Assembly (NCBI GenBank): GCA_049718665.1
Contig: JBNARO010000022.1
Span: 1-32,078 of the forward strand
Source of the DNA: NZ13-RE01 sp049718665
Lineage (GTDB): Bacteria > Dictyoglomota > Dictyoglomia > Dictyoglomales > Dictyoglomaceae
Reading direction: 5' to 3'
DNA: 32,078 nucleotides
The position numbers were made by a program, and so were the translations under genes. The notes under the pieces were generated by a model. It was given only the letters and a program-made list of their open reading frames with translations. It was not told the DNA's origin and did not search any database. Every line of letters starts with the position of its first letter. Positions within the stretch are counted from its first letter, which is position 1. Of this stretch, positions 24,205-32,065 are shown piece after piece.

Positions 24205-25458
24205 TTATACCCTCCATATTTTCTCTTTCCTCATTTCCTTTGGAAGGTCTAAAAATCCAAAATTATCTAAAAGAAGTTGATTTTTAAAACTTGAAACATC
24301 TACTTTGTTTCTCATTAAATCCACAATCATCCCTGTCCTATCAAAGGAATTTATAAACATAAATCCCAAGATTCTTCCATCTTTTAAATATATTTTCCTA
24401 TAAATCTTTTTATCTTTCTCTAATCTTTTTAGTATTTCACAATTTTCAGGAGGATTTACTACCCCTCCTGTCATCATGTGAATATCAAAAAATCCTATAG
24501 AGTTTATTGGGAAACCTCCTTCATATTCTATATTTTCTCCTGCCATATTTAATCCCGCAATTTCTCCTTGAATATATGCATTAGGTAAAATAGGAATTAC
24601 TCTATTTTGCTCTAAAATAAGGTCAAAAGTAGAAACTACATCTCCCGCTGCGTAAACATCAGGTATATTTGTCTCCATTCTTGCATTTACAATTATTCCT
24701 TTATTAATTTTTAAAGAGGTTCCCTCAAAAATATCTACATTAGGAACAACTCCTATAGAAAAAATTACTAAATCTACTGGAATTTCTTCTAATGTTTGAA
24801 GTCTAACTCCTTCAACTTTTTCTTCTCCAATAATTTCAATTATAGAATTTTTCAAAATAAATTTTATTCCATGCTCTTCTAACTCTTCTTGGACTAATTT
24901 TGCTCCCTCGCTATCTAAAATAGATCCTAAAATTCTATCTGCAAGTTCTATAACAGTTACATGACATCCTCTCTTTATTAATGCTTCTCCCGCCTTTAAT
25001 CCACTTAATCCTCCTCCCACAACTACCGCTTTTACCCCCTCATAAATTACCTTATCTATTTCCTTTACATCGTCAAATTTTATAAAAGTAAAAACATTTC
25101 TTTTATTAAGGCCAGAAATATTGGGTATAAAGGGTTTTCCCCCTGTAGCTATTAATAGTTTGTCATAATAAACTTCTTCTCCATCATCTAAATATAGTTT
25201 CTTTTTCTCAAAATCTACTTTTTCAACCCTTCTTCCTAAAATAGGCTTCACTTTATATTTTTCATAATAATCTTTTGGACGATAGTAAATTTTCTCATCG
25301 TCTATTTTTTTGTAAAGCCAGTAGGATATTAGAGGTCTTGAATACACATGGTATGGCTCTTGAGAAATTACTACTATTTCATTTTTTTCATCTACTTTTC
25401 TTATCCCTTCTATACAACCGCAAGCAGAAATAGAATTTCCTATAATTACATATCTCAA
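24205..25458 (-). CDS. FAD/NAD(P)H oxidoreductase subunit of split glutamate synthase
   Basis: A 417-residue pyridine nucleotide-disulfide oxidoreductase family flavoprotein without the redox disulfide. RYVIIGNSISACGCIEGI is the FAD site, although the first glycine motif is atypical. VKAVVVGGGLSGLKAGEAL (near 145) is the NAD(P)H site, and TNIPDVYAAGDVV (near 262) is the second FAD motif. It probably passes electrons from NAD(P)H to the Fe-S subunit of the complex. It is closer to NADH:rubredoxin/nitrite-reductase-like oxidoreductases than to classical GltD. The start is TTG, supported by GGGAGGG upstream. It lies 12 nt behind the Fe-S gene. Confidence 0.9.
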   Translation of the reverse strand: MRYVIIGNSISACGCIEGIRKVDEKNEIVVISQEPYHVYSRPLISYWLYKKIDDEKIYYRPKDYYEKYKVKPILGRRVEKVDFEKKKLYLDDGEEVYYDKLLIATGGKPFIPNISGLNKRNVFTFIKFDDVKEIDKVIYEGVKAVVVGGGLSGLKAGEALIKRGCHVTVIELADRILGSILDSEGAKLVQEELEEHGIKFILKNSIIEIIGEEKVEGVRLQTLEEIPVDLVIFSIGVVPNVDIFEGTSLKINKGIIVNARMETNIPDVYAAGDVVSTFDLILEQNRVIPILPNAYIQGEIAGLNMAGENIEYEGGFPINSIGFFDIHMMTGGVVNPPENCEILKRLEKDKKIYRKIYLKDGRILGFMFINSFDRTGMIVDLMRNKVDVSSFKNQLLLDNFGFLDLPKEMRKEKIWRV

Positions 25459-25470
25459 ATTTATCCCTCC

Positions 25471-25962
25471 CTAAATTTCTACAAGTTCCAATGCGGAATT
25501 AGGACAATTTTGGACACAAACAGGTTCTCCTTTTTCAATACAAAGATCACACTTGGATGCTACTTTCTTATTTTCTCCTCTTCTTATTGCTCCATAAGGA
25601 CATACTAAAATGCAAGACCAACATCCTACACATTTATCTTCATCACATAAAATAACTCCTGTTTTTTCATCTCTATGCATAGCCCCTGTAATACATGCCT
25701 TAGTACATAATGGATCATCACAATGGCGACATTGCAAGGCAAAAGTTATATAAAATCCTTCTTTTTCTTCCACAATAACCCTCGGGGATGGTCTATCTTT
25801 CCTTTTAAAAGCCTTAATTAGATCTTTTGTCCCTGAATGAGCAAGTATACAGTATATCTCACAAAGATGACATCCAATACATACTTCTTCCTTGGGATAT
25901 ATTCTTTTCTTCGTCCTATTTTTTGTCTTAACTAACATCTCTTTACATTCCCTCCCCCGCAT
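25471..25962 (-). CDS. Four-cluster 4Fe-4S ferredoxin-type subunit of split glutamate synthase
   Basis: A 163-residue electron-transfer protein of the DmsB/HycB type. Four cysteine groups are complete: CIGCHLCEIYC, CRHCDDPLCTKAC, CVGCWSCILVC and CDLCIEKGEPVCVQNC, giving sixteen cysteines for four 4Fe-4S clusters. It should relay electrons between the FAD protein and the FMN GOGAT subunit. The start at 25962 has GGAG at good spacing and overlaps the end of the FMN-subunit gene by 20 nt. An in-frame ATG at 25938 just after that gene's stop is the alternative. Confidence 0.9.
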   Translation of the reverse strand: MRGRECKEMLVKTKNRTKKRIYPKEEVCIGCHLCEIYCILAHSGTKDLIKAFKRKDRPSPRVIVEEKEGFYITFALQCRHCDDPLCTKACITGAMHRDEKTGVILCDEDKCVGCWSCILVCPYGAIRRGENKKVASKCDLCIEKGEPVCVQNCPNSALELVEI

Positions 25963-27451
25963 ATTTTACTCCAAGGATCTCTAATTCCTTTTCTGTAAGA
26001 CCTACACCCCTTAACATTAGTCTATTTCCTCTTAAACTTTCTATAGCATTAATTCCCATACCTCCTAACATCTCTTTTATCTCATGAGCCCATGCTCTCA
26101 AAAGATTTGCCGCTCTTCTTGCTCCTATCTCTGGATTTAACCTTTTCACTAAATTGGGATCCTGCGTGGCAATTCCCCAATTGCATCTTCCTGTATGGCA
26201 ATTTTGACAAAGGTGGCAACCTAAGGAAATTAAGGCAGCAGTAGCAATATATACAGCATCAGCTCCTAAAGCTATAGCTTTAATCACATCCGCACTATTT
26301 CTTATAGATCCTGCGATTATAATAGATACCTGATTTCTTATACCTTCTTCTCTCAAGCGAGAGTCTACTGCAGCTAAGGCAAGTTCTATGGGGATTCCCA
26401 CATTATCTCTAATTCTTGTAGGAGCAGCTCCTGTCCCTCCTCTAAATCCATCAATAACTATAAAATCAGCGCCTGCCCTTGTAATTCCTGAAGCTATTGC
26501 TGCTACATTATGAACCGCTGCAATCTTTACCCCTACAGGCTTCTCATAATTAACTGCCTCTTTTAATGCAAAAATAAGTTGTCTCAAGTCCTCAATAGAA
26601 TAAATATCATGTTGGGGGGCAGGAGATAAAGCATCTGTTCCAATAGGAATCATCCTGGTGGCAGATACCTCCTCTCCTACCTTTTCCCCAGGGAGGTGTC
26701 CTCCTATCCCAGGCTTTGCTCCTTGCCCAATCTTTATCTCAATAGCAGCTCCCGCATATAAATAATCTACATCTACCCCAAATCTTCCAGATGCACATTG
26801 AACTATAGCTCTATGTTTATATGGATAAAGCTTTTTATGAAGACCACCCTCTCCTGTATTCCAATAGGTCCCTACCTCTACCGCTGCTCTTGCCAAAGAT
26901 TCACAAGCATTTAAACTAATAGATCCAAAAGACATGGCGGAAAACATAACAGGAACTTCTAACTCCAATTGAGGAGGCATTTTTGTTATTAATCTTCCAT
27001 TCTCATCAAACTCTAATTTTTCTGGTTTTCTACCTATAAAAGTCTTTATCTCCATTGGTTCTCTTAAAGGATCAATAGATGGATTTGTTACTTGACTTGC
27101 ATTTATCAGAAGTCTATCCCAATATATAGGATAAGGCTTATCATTCCCCATGCCTGTTAAAAGAATTCCTCCTGTTTCTGCTTGCTTATATATATCCTTT
27201 ATAACTCTTTCCGTCCACTGATAATTTTCCCTAAATTCCAGCGGATTTCTCATTATAGTTATTGCCTTTGTGGGACATAAGGCTACACATCTATGACATC
27301 CTACACACTTTGAATTATCAGAAACTATTCTATCTTCTTCCTCATCATACTCATGAACACCATTGGCACACTGCCTCACACAAACTTTACATCTGATACA
27401 TTTAGTTTCATCTCTTACAACTAAAAAATCAGCTTCGTATAATGTCTTCAT
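25943..27451 (-). CDS. Glutamate synthase FMN/ferredoxin subunit
   Basis: A 502-residue catalytic subunit. Residues 10-70 form a 2[4Fe-4S] ferredoxin domain (CIRCKVCVRQC, CVGCHRCVALC). Residues about 95-490 form the FMN-binding GOGAT barrel, which reduces 2-iminoglutarate to glutamate. MFSAMSFGSISLNACESLAR, EIKIGQGAKPGIGGHLPG, SPAPQHDIYSIEDLRQLI, GADFIVIDGFRGGTGAAPT and ADAVYIATAALISLGCHLCQ are classic FMN and substrate segments; CHLCQNCHTGRC supplies the Fe-S cysteines of the barrel. The arrangement equals the archaeal-type GltB core. The ATG overlaps the stop of the GATase gene (ATGA), indicating coupled synthesis. Confidence 0.96.
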   Translation of the reverse strand: MKTLYEADFLVVRDETKCIRCKVCVRQCANGVHEYDEEEDRIVSDNSKCVGCHRCVALCPTKAITIMRNPLEFRENYQWTERVIKDIYKQAETGGILLTGMGNDKPYPIYWDRLLINASQVTNPSIDPLREPMEIKTFIGRKPEKLEFDENGRLITKMPPQLELEVPVMFSAMSFGSISLNACESLARAAVEVGTYWNTGEGGLHKKLYPYKHRAIVQCASGRFGVDVDYLYAGAAIEIKIGQGAKPGIGGHLPGEKVGEEVSATRMIPIGTDALSPAPQHDIYSIEDLRQLIFALKEAVNYEKPVGVKIAAVHNVAAIASGITRAGADFIVIDGFRGGTGAAPTRIRDNVGIPIELALAAVDSRLREEGIRNQVSIIIAGSIRNSADVIKAIALGADAVYIATAALISLGCHLCQNCHTGRCNWGIATQDPNLVKRLNPEIGARRAANLLRAWAHEIKEMLGGMGINAIESLRGNRLMLRGVGLTEKELEILGVKYAGEGM

Positions 27452-28545
27452 ACTAAAACCCCCACTTCCTCTAAAAGTCCTATTACTGGCTCTCCTCCCT
27501 TAGGCATCCAGACTCTATCAGGGTTACTACAAAGCTCTCTTATGGCAGATTCTTCAGAAGCAACATATAGAACTTCTCCTTTTTCTGCTGCAACTAAGGG
27601 TCTTAATTTAATACGATCGTTAAGAGCAATTATTCCTTTTGAAAATCCTAAAATAATAGCAAAAGGACCATTAAGAAGACAACTTTGATATACCGCTCTT
27701 ATAGCTTTCATCTTTTCCTTTTCTTCTTCATCCATTCTTTCAATAACACTATAAAAAGGAGACGCAAGAGCCTTAACTGCAATATCTGCTGGCAATTTGT
27801 GCTTTCTAAGTAGAAGGTCAATAAGATATGTAATAACCTCTGTATCTGTTTTTAACGTACATTTATATCCAAACATTTCCACATACCTTACATTTGTACC
27901 ATAAGAAGAAATCTCTCCATTATGCACTACACTCCAATCTAAAAGAGCAAAAGGATGAGCTCCACCCCACCATCCTGGTGTATTTGTGGGGAAACGGGTG
28001 TGAGCGGTCCAAATATATCCTTTATATTCCTCTAATCTGTAAAATTCTCCTATATCCTCAGGATAACCTACCCCCTTAAAAACCCCCATATTCTTCCCAC
28101 TGGAAAAAACATATGCTCCATCAATTTTTGTATTTATTTCCATAACTTTCTCTACTACAAAGTCCTCTTCTGAAATCTCTTCTTCAAATAAATATTCTTC
28201 TTTTGGTTTTGCAAAATATCTCCATATAATAGGAGAATTTTTTATACTCTTTACCTTTCTTGTGGGGATTTTCTCTTCTTGGACCACATCAAAATATTTA
28301 TAAAGAAATTCAGAAGTTTCTTCTTTTGCTTTTGTATTCTCATAAAAAAGATGGAAAGCATAGTATTCTCTTCTATCAGGATATATCCCATAGCCTGCAA
28401 AACCTGCACCAAGTCCATTGCCTCTTTCCTTCATAACAGACATGGCACTTACAATATGGTATCCTGAGGTTGTCTTCCATCTTCTGTTAATATATCCTAT
28501 AAGACCACAAGCTGATGGAATCTTTATTTGACCTTCTCTAAGCAT
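27448..28545 (-). CDS. Glutamate synthase class II glutamine amidotransferase subunit
   Basis: A 365-residue Ntn-type glutaminase that releases ammonia from glutamine for the FMN subunit. The nucleophile is the cysteine in PSACGLIGYI at about residue 13. The preceding residues MLREGQIKIPSA must be removed by processing for the cysteine to become N-terminal. GFAGYGIYPDRREYYAFH, YIWTAHTRFPTNTPGWWGGA, FALLDWSVVHNGEISSYGTN and LKTDTEVITYLIDLLLR are the glutamine and tunnel segments. It is the first gene of the five-gene operon, with a GGGAGGAAG ribosome site and a full-consensus promoter at 28603-28631. Confidence 0.95.
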   Translation of the reverse strand: MLREGQIKIPSACGLIGYINRRWKTTSGYHIVSAMSVMKERGNGLGAGFAGYGIYPDRREYYAFHLFYENTKAKEETSEFLYKYFDVVQEEKIPTRKVKSIKNSPIIWRYFAKPKEEYLFEEEISEEDFVVEKVMEINTKIDGAYVFSSGKNMGVFKGVGYPEDIGEFYRLEEYKGYIWTAHTRFPTNTPGWWGGAHPFALLDWSVVHNGEISSYGTNVRYVEMFGYKCTLKTDTEVITYLIDLLLRKHKLPADIAVKALASPFYSVIERMDEEEKEKMKAIRAVYQSCLLNGPFAIILGFSKGIIALNDRIKLRPLVAAEKGEVLYVASEESAIRELCSNPDRVWMPKGGEPVIGLLEEVGVLV

Positions 28546-28602
28546 AATCTTCCTCCCTTCTTTTCCCCAAACACCCTTGTTTTAGGGAAGATGTAGTAGA
28601 AA

Positions 28603-28631
28603 ATTATAGTTTTAAAATTAAAATTTGTCAA
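28603..28631 (-). promoter_or_regulatory. Promoter of the split GOGAT operon
   Basis: TTGACA (28626-28631) and TATAAT (28603-28608) with a 17-nt spacer on the minus strand, a perfect consensus. The start near 28596 gives a leader of about 50 nt. The operator copy at 28655-28670 begins 23 bp upstream of the -35 box, the same gap as at glnA. Confidence 0.85.
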
Positions 28632-28654
28632 CTACTAATTTCTAAAAAGGCTTA

Positions 28655-28670
28655 CGGCAATATATTACCG
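28655..28670. promoter_or_regulatory. Putative nitrogen operator, copy 2 (between divergent GOGAT units)
   Basis: CGGCAATATATTACCG, identical to 21854-21869. Its centre is 66.5 bp upstream of the minus-strand start (28596) and 68.5 bp upstream of the plus-strand start (28731), so one site could serve both directions. Confidence 0.75.
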
Positions 28671-28695
28671 ATATTTGTCTGCAATCATTTACCCT

Positions 28696-28724
28696 TTGAC
28701 ATATTCTTTATTTTAAATTAAAAT
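28696..28724 (+). promoter_or_regulatory. Promoter of the FMN GOGAT paralogue
   Basis: TTGACA (28696-28701) and TAAAAT (28719-28724), 17-nt spacer. Predicted start near 28731, leader of about 67 nt. Confidence 0.75.
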
Positions 28725-28745
28725 TTAGTTTAAATAACTTCTAGA

Positions 28746-28791
28746 CAATGGTGCATGATTATGGGAGCAAAAATTTCTCAAGGGAGGTGTT
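28746..28791 (+). promoter_or_regulatory. Conserved leader element of the FMN GOGAT paralogue
   Basis: CAATGGTGC (28746-28754) and TTATGGGAGC (28759-28768), then GGGAGGTG, which here is the real ribosome site of the downstream gene. It matches the pair plus GGGAGGTG in the glnA leader. Confidence 0.4.
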
Positions 28792-28797
28792 CTTAAT

Positions 28798-30366
28798 ATG
28801 TCTTTTTCAAGACCTAATTTTTCGGAAGCAACTAATACAAGACTTCGTCTTAAGGATTATTCTCCTTTTAGTGGAATGTGTGTTACTTGTTTAGATGGAT
28901 GTATCGGGTATTGTGAGATTGCAAAATCTGCAATAAGAGGAAGAGAATTTATTTATCCTCAGCCTTATGGAAAAGTAACTTCTGGTTCTCAAAAGGATTA
29001 TCCCATTGACTTTTCCCATCTAAACATTAATGGGACATGTGTAGGAGCAATGGGAGTTGAGCCAGATCCTGATAAAGCAACCTTTCCCACAGTAGATATT
29101 GAGACAAAAATAGGGGATATAAAACTTAGAGCTCCTTGGTTTACTACAGGCTTGGGCTCTACTTTTATCGCAAGAGATAATTGGGAAGGTGTAGCTATAG
29201 GTTCTGCTATATTTGGAACCATGGTGGGAATTGGGGAAAATGTATGTGGTGTAGATCCAGACGCAGAGATTAAAAATGGAAGAGTAGTAAGATCTCCTGA
29301 AATGGAAAGAAGAGTAAAATTATTTAAAGAATGGCAAAGGGATAGGTATGGTGGAATAATTGTTCAAGAAAATGTAGAAGATAATAGATTAAAAGTTTTA
29401 GAGTATGTAATTGAAAAGTTAGGAGTTCAATTTGTGGAGATCAAATGGGGACAAGGTGCAAAAGATATTGGGGGAGAAATAAAACTTCCATCCTTAGAAA
29501 GGGCAAAACAATTAAAGGATAGAGGATATATTGTTCATCCTGATCCTGACGACCCTATAATTCAAGAAATAGCTAAAAAGGGTGGAATTAAAGAGTTTGA
29601 AAGACATTCTCGTCTTGGAATGGCCTCGTTAGAAGGATTCTTAAAGAGAGTAGAAGAATTAAGAAAAGCGGGAGCAAAATATATTTCTCTAAAAACAGGA
29701 GCATATAGACCAAGAGATTTAGCATTGGCACTAAGAGCTGCATCAGAAGGAAAGATTGACCTCCTGATTGTAGATGGAGCGGGTGGCGGAACAGGAATGA
29801 GCCCATGGAGAATGATGAATGAATGGGGAATTCCTACAGTATATCTAGAATCTCTAACATATAAATATGCAAAAATGCTTGCAGAGAAAGGAAAATATGT
29901 TCCCGTAATAGCTATAGCAGGTGGATTCACTATGGAGGATCACATATTTAAAGGATTAGCTCTGGGAGCACCATATGTAAAATTAGTTGCTATGGGAAGA
30001 GCAACCCTAACTGCTGCCATGGTGGGAAAAACTATTGGGGAAATGGTAAAAACAGGGAAAATTCCTGCTGAATATAAGAACTATGGAAACGATATAGAGG
30101 AAATCTTTTCTGCAGTAGCAGAGATTAAGAAAATATATGGAGAAGACTGGAAGAAAATTCCACCTTCCGCTTTAGGAGTTTATGGATATTTTGATAGACT
30201 TGCGGTAGGTTTGAAACAGTTTATGGCAGGAGCAAGAAAATTCAAGTTAGAATATATTTCAAGGGACGATCTTGTTGCTTTAACAGAGACCGCAGCAAAA
30301 GTTACAGGAATTCCCTATATTATGGATTTGGACCATGAAGAAAGTATGAAAATATTATTTGAATAA
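28798..30366 (+). CDS. Stand-alone FMN-binding glutamate synthase family protein
   Basis: A 522-residue paralogue of the GOGAT FMN barrel. The N-terminus has a cysteine cluster, CVTCLDGCIGYC (residues about 28-39), instead of a two-cluster ferredoxin domain. The barrel keeps APWFTTGLGSTFIARDNWEG, EIKWGQGAKDIGGEIKLP, LLIVDGAGGGTGMSPW, and VIAIAGGFTMEDHIFKGLALG, the FMN and phosphate-binding pieces. There is no glutaminase or GXGXG domain. Such proteins are annotated as glutamate synthase-related; their reaction is not settled. It may be an ammonia-dependent or ferredoxin-dependent GOGAT-like enzyme. Divergent transcription from the split GOGAT operon and a shared operator tie it to nitrogen assimilation. 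A GGGAGGTG ribosome site supports the start. Confidence 0.9.
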   Translation: MSFSRPNFSEATNTRLRLKDYSPFSGMCVTCLDGCIGYCEIAKSAIRGREFIYPQPYGKVTSGSQKDYPIDFSHLNINGTCVGAMGVEPDPDKATFPTVDIETKIGDIKLRAPWFTTGLGSTFIARDNWEGVAIGSAIFGTMVGIGENVCGVDPDAEIKNGRVVRSPEMERRVKLFKEWQRDRYGGIIVQENVEDNRLKVLEYVIEKLGVQFVEIKWGQGAKDIGGEIKLPSLERAKQLKDRGYIVHPDPDDPIIQEIAKKGGIKEFERHSRLGMASLEGFLKRVEELRKAGAKYISLKTGAYRPRDLALALRAASEGKIDLLIVDGAGGGTGMSPWRMMNEWGIPTVYLESLTYKYAKMLAEKGKYVPVIAIAGGFTMEDHIFKGLALGAPYVKLVAMGRATLTAAMVGKTIGEMVKTGKIPAEYKNYGNDIEEIFSAVAEIKKIYGEDWKKIPPSALGVYGYFDRLAVGLKQFMAGARKFKLEYISRDDLVALTETAAKVTGIPYIMDLDHEESMKILFE

Positions 30367-30395
30367 ACAAGGGGGGAGTTTTCCCCCTTGTTTAT
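30363..30395. terminator. Bidirectional terminator between convergent genes
   Basis: ATAAACAAGGGGG and CCCCCTTGTTTAT pair over 13 bp around a 7-nt loop. The hairpin includes the stop codons of both converging genes; each arm ends in a short T-rich run, so it can work in both directions. Confidence 0.85.
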
Positions 30396-30604
30396 GCTTC
30401 TTCCTTTTTCTCCTTTTTTTCTGCTATTAAACTTTTTAACTCTGAATATCCAAAAATTGCTAAGATAATTCCTAAGAGGATTAAAAATGCTGGAACTCCT
30501 GCCATAAGTGCTTTAACAAAATAGCTCCACCAAGAGACTAATCCCCAAATCCCTAAAACCACACAAACTAAACCTACTAAGATGATGAGAATTTTACTTG
30601 CCAC
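30392..30604 (-). CDS. Small two-helix membrane protein
   Basis: About 70 residues with two hydrophobic helices, ILIILVGLVCVVLGIWGLV and the segment AFLILLGIILAIFGYSEL, then a charged tail ending EKKEKKEEA. I do not recognise a family; it may be a structural or accessory membrane protein. The start is placed at the GTG at 30604, which has GGAGGTG 8 nt upstream. The in-frame ATG at 30619 overlaps that ribosome site and has none of its own. It lies 46 nt behind the HAD gene, so it may be the end of the same operon, though a TATAAT at 30636-30641 could start it separately. Confidence 0.75.
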   Translation of the reverse strand: MASKILIILVGLVCVVLGIWGLVSWWSYFVKALMAGVPAFLILLGIILAIFGYSELKSLIAEKKEKKEEA

Positions 30605-30650
30605 CCATTTCACCTCCATTTAAGAGTTTAATCTAATTATAAACTATAAA

Positions 30651-31364
30651 TTATCTTTTGGATAGTGAAGGAAGAATATTAAGAAGTTCTTTTAAAGGAG
30701 CTTTAAAATCTGGAATTGGACTATCTTTTGACTCATTAATTACTAAACCATCACTAACAAGATAAGTATTGATTAAAAGTTTTTTTGCAGAAATGTCTTC
30801 TTGTGCATCATTTCCTACCATTAAACAATTTTCAGGTTCCTCTTTAACAATATCTAAGATTTCTTTATAATATTCCAAATAAGGTTTACAGGAATGCATT
30901 ATCTCCATAGAGGTTATTAAATAATATGGAAAATCATCTATTCCCGCCCAAGAAAGCCTTTCTTTAATTGCATTCATAGGGAAAACTGCATTAGTAGCAA
31001 TAACTACTTTTAAACCCAGAGTAAAGGCTAATTCTATTACTTTTCTCGCATAAGGATGGGGTTTTGTAAGATATTTTAATCTTGGAAAATCTTTCTTATA
31101 AAACTCATCAAAAAATGCCCTAATTTTTCCTTCCTCAATATTTGTTAAGGAGAGGAATTTATCCCAAAAGACTTCTTCGTTAGTCTCTGGTCCTTTATTT
31201 TGCATCATATGATATACTGCTTTCTGCAAATTAGGGATGATAAATTCTGGGTTTCCCAAATAAGATATTTTTTCAGCTATAAGTTTAAAATACTCTTTAG
31301 AAAAAATTTCCATATCATTAAATAAAAGGGTTCCATCAAGATCAAACCATATACTTTTTATCAT
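30651..31364 (-). CDS. HAD superfamily hydrolase (phosphatase-like)
   Basis: A 237-residue haloacid dehalogenase fold protein, probably a small-molecule phosphatase. Motif I is FDLDGTLL with nucleophile D8 and D10. Motif II is the threonine in VVIATNAVF near residue 121, motif III the lysine in MHSCKPYLEYY near 157, and motif IV GNDAQEDISAKK near 180. A helical cap between motifs I and II (about 15-100) makes it a C1-type HAD. Substrate unknown. A GAGGAGGT ribosome site precedes the ATG. It follows the PrsW-like gene by 15 nt in the same direction. Confidence 0.93.
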   Translation of the reverse strand: MIKSIWFDLDGTLLFNDMEIFSKEYFKLIAEKISYLGNPEFIIPNLQKAVYHMMQNKGPETNEEVFWDKFLSLTNIEEGKIRAFFDEFYKKDFPRLKYLTKPHPYARKVIELAFTLGLKVVIATNAVFPMNAIKERLSWAGIDDFPYYLITSMEIMHSCKPYLEYYKEILDIVKEEPENCLMVGNDAQEDISAKKLLINTYLVSDGLVINESKDSPIPDFKAPLKELLNILPSLSKR

Positions 31365-31379
31365 CTTTTTCTACCTCCT

Positions 31380-32027
31380 CTAAATCAATCTCTTCCCCTT
31401 TCCCCAATATCTCCCAAGTAAGATATATAGTAAGGGAATGATAAGAATTGTAAGCCACCATCTCCGAGAAAGAATAAGGAAATCATATAAACCATGAATT
31501 ATAGAGGGATAAATTAGAGCATTAAAAACATGAGTAGGGAAATTATATGTAAATTTTGCCAATCCTAAGGAATATCCCATCATTAAGGAAAAAAGAAAAT
31601 GGGCAGGAATTGCAAAGAGTGCTCTGGAAATTGCAGTTTCTATGCCTCCTATTATTACATATCCAATATTTTCTAATGTAGCAAAACCTAATCCTACCAT
31701 AACCGAGTATACTATTCCATCAAAGGGAGTATTGAACTCATCCCTGGGATAAAGATATTTGTATATTACAAAAAATTTAGCTCCTTCCTCTACAACTCCT
31801 ATTCCTAAAAAGCAATAAATGACAAGGGAGAGAAGATCTTCTTTATCAAAGGGGATTAAAAGGTCTATTATTCCTTCTATAAGTCCCGCAGGAAAAACTA
31901 TTAGGACTCCAAGAATAAAAGAAAAGATAAGTAACTTTGGTGGTTCCTTTTCCCACCTATCTTTATTATAAACATACCAAGCCAAAGCAACACCTGGTGC
32001 TATTGCTAACACTAACAAAGTTAGCAT
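31380..32027 (-). CDS. PrsW family intramembrane metalloprotease-like protein
   Basis: About 215 residues with some seven membrane helices. The PrsW signature is present: VVEEGAKFFVIYKYL near residue 75, FDGIVYSVMVGLGFATLENI near 98, and later HFLFSLMMGYSLG and HGLYDFLIL, supplying the E-E, E-N and H residues of the proposed active site. PrsW cleaves the anti-sigma factor RsiW in Bacillus; no anti-sigma or sigma gene is in view, so the target is unknown. The start is placed at the ATG at 32027. The longer frame to 32045 would include the promoter -10 box TATAAT. The predicted message has only about 3 nt before this ATG and no ribosome site. Confidence 0.88.
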   Translation of the reverse strand: MLTLLVLAIAPGVALAWYVYNKDRWEKEPPKLLIFSFILGVLIVFPAGLIEGIIDLLIPFDKEDLLSLVIYCFLGIGVVEEGAKFFVIYKYLYPRDEFNTPFDGIVYSVMVGLGFATLENIGYVIIGGIETAISRALFAIPAHFLFSLMMGYSLGLAKFTYNFPTHVFNALIYPSIIHGLYDFLILSRRWWLTILIIPLLYILLGRYWGKGKRLI

Positions 32028-32036
32028 ATCTTTTGC

Positions 32037-32065
32037 ATTATACATTAATTTTGAAAATTTGTCAG
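32037..32065 (-). promoter_or_regulatory. Promoter of prsW-like/HAD genes (leaderless)
   Basis: CTGACA (32060-32065) and TATAAT (32037-32042) with a 17-nt spacer on the minus strand. The start is predicted at about 32030, three bases before the ATG at 32027. Confidence 0.7.

Noticed and set aside
29562..29930. 122-codon open frame antisense to the GOGAT paralogue
   Set aside because: Antisense shadow of a well-conserved FMN barrel; no ribosome site.
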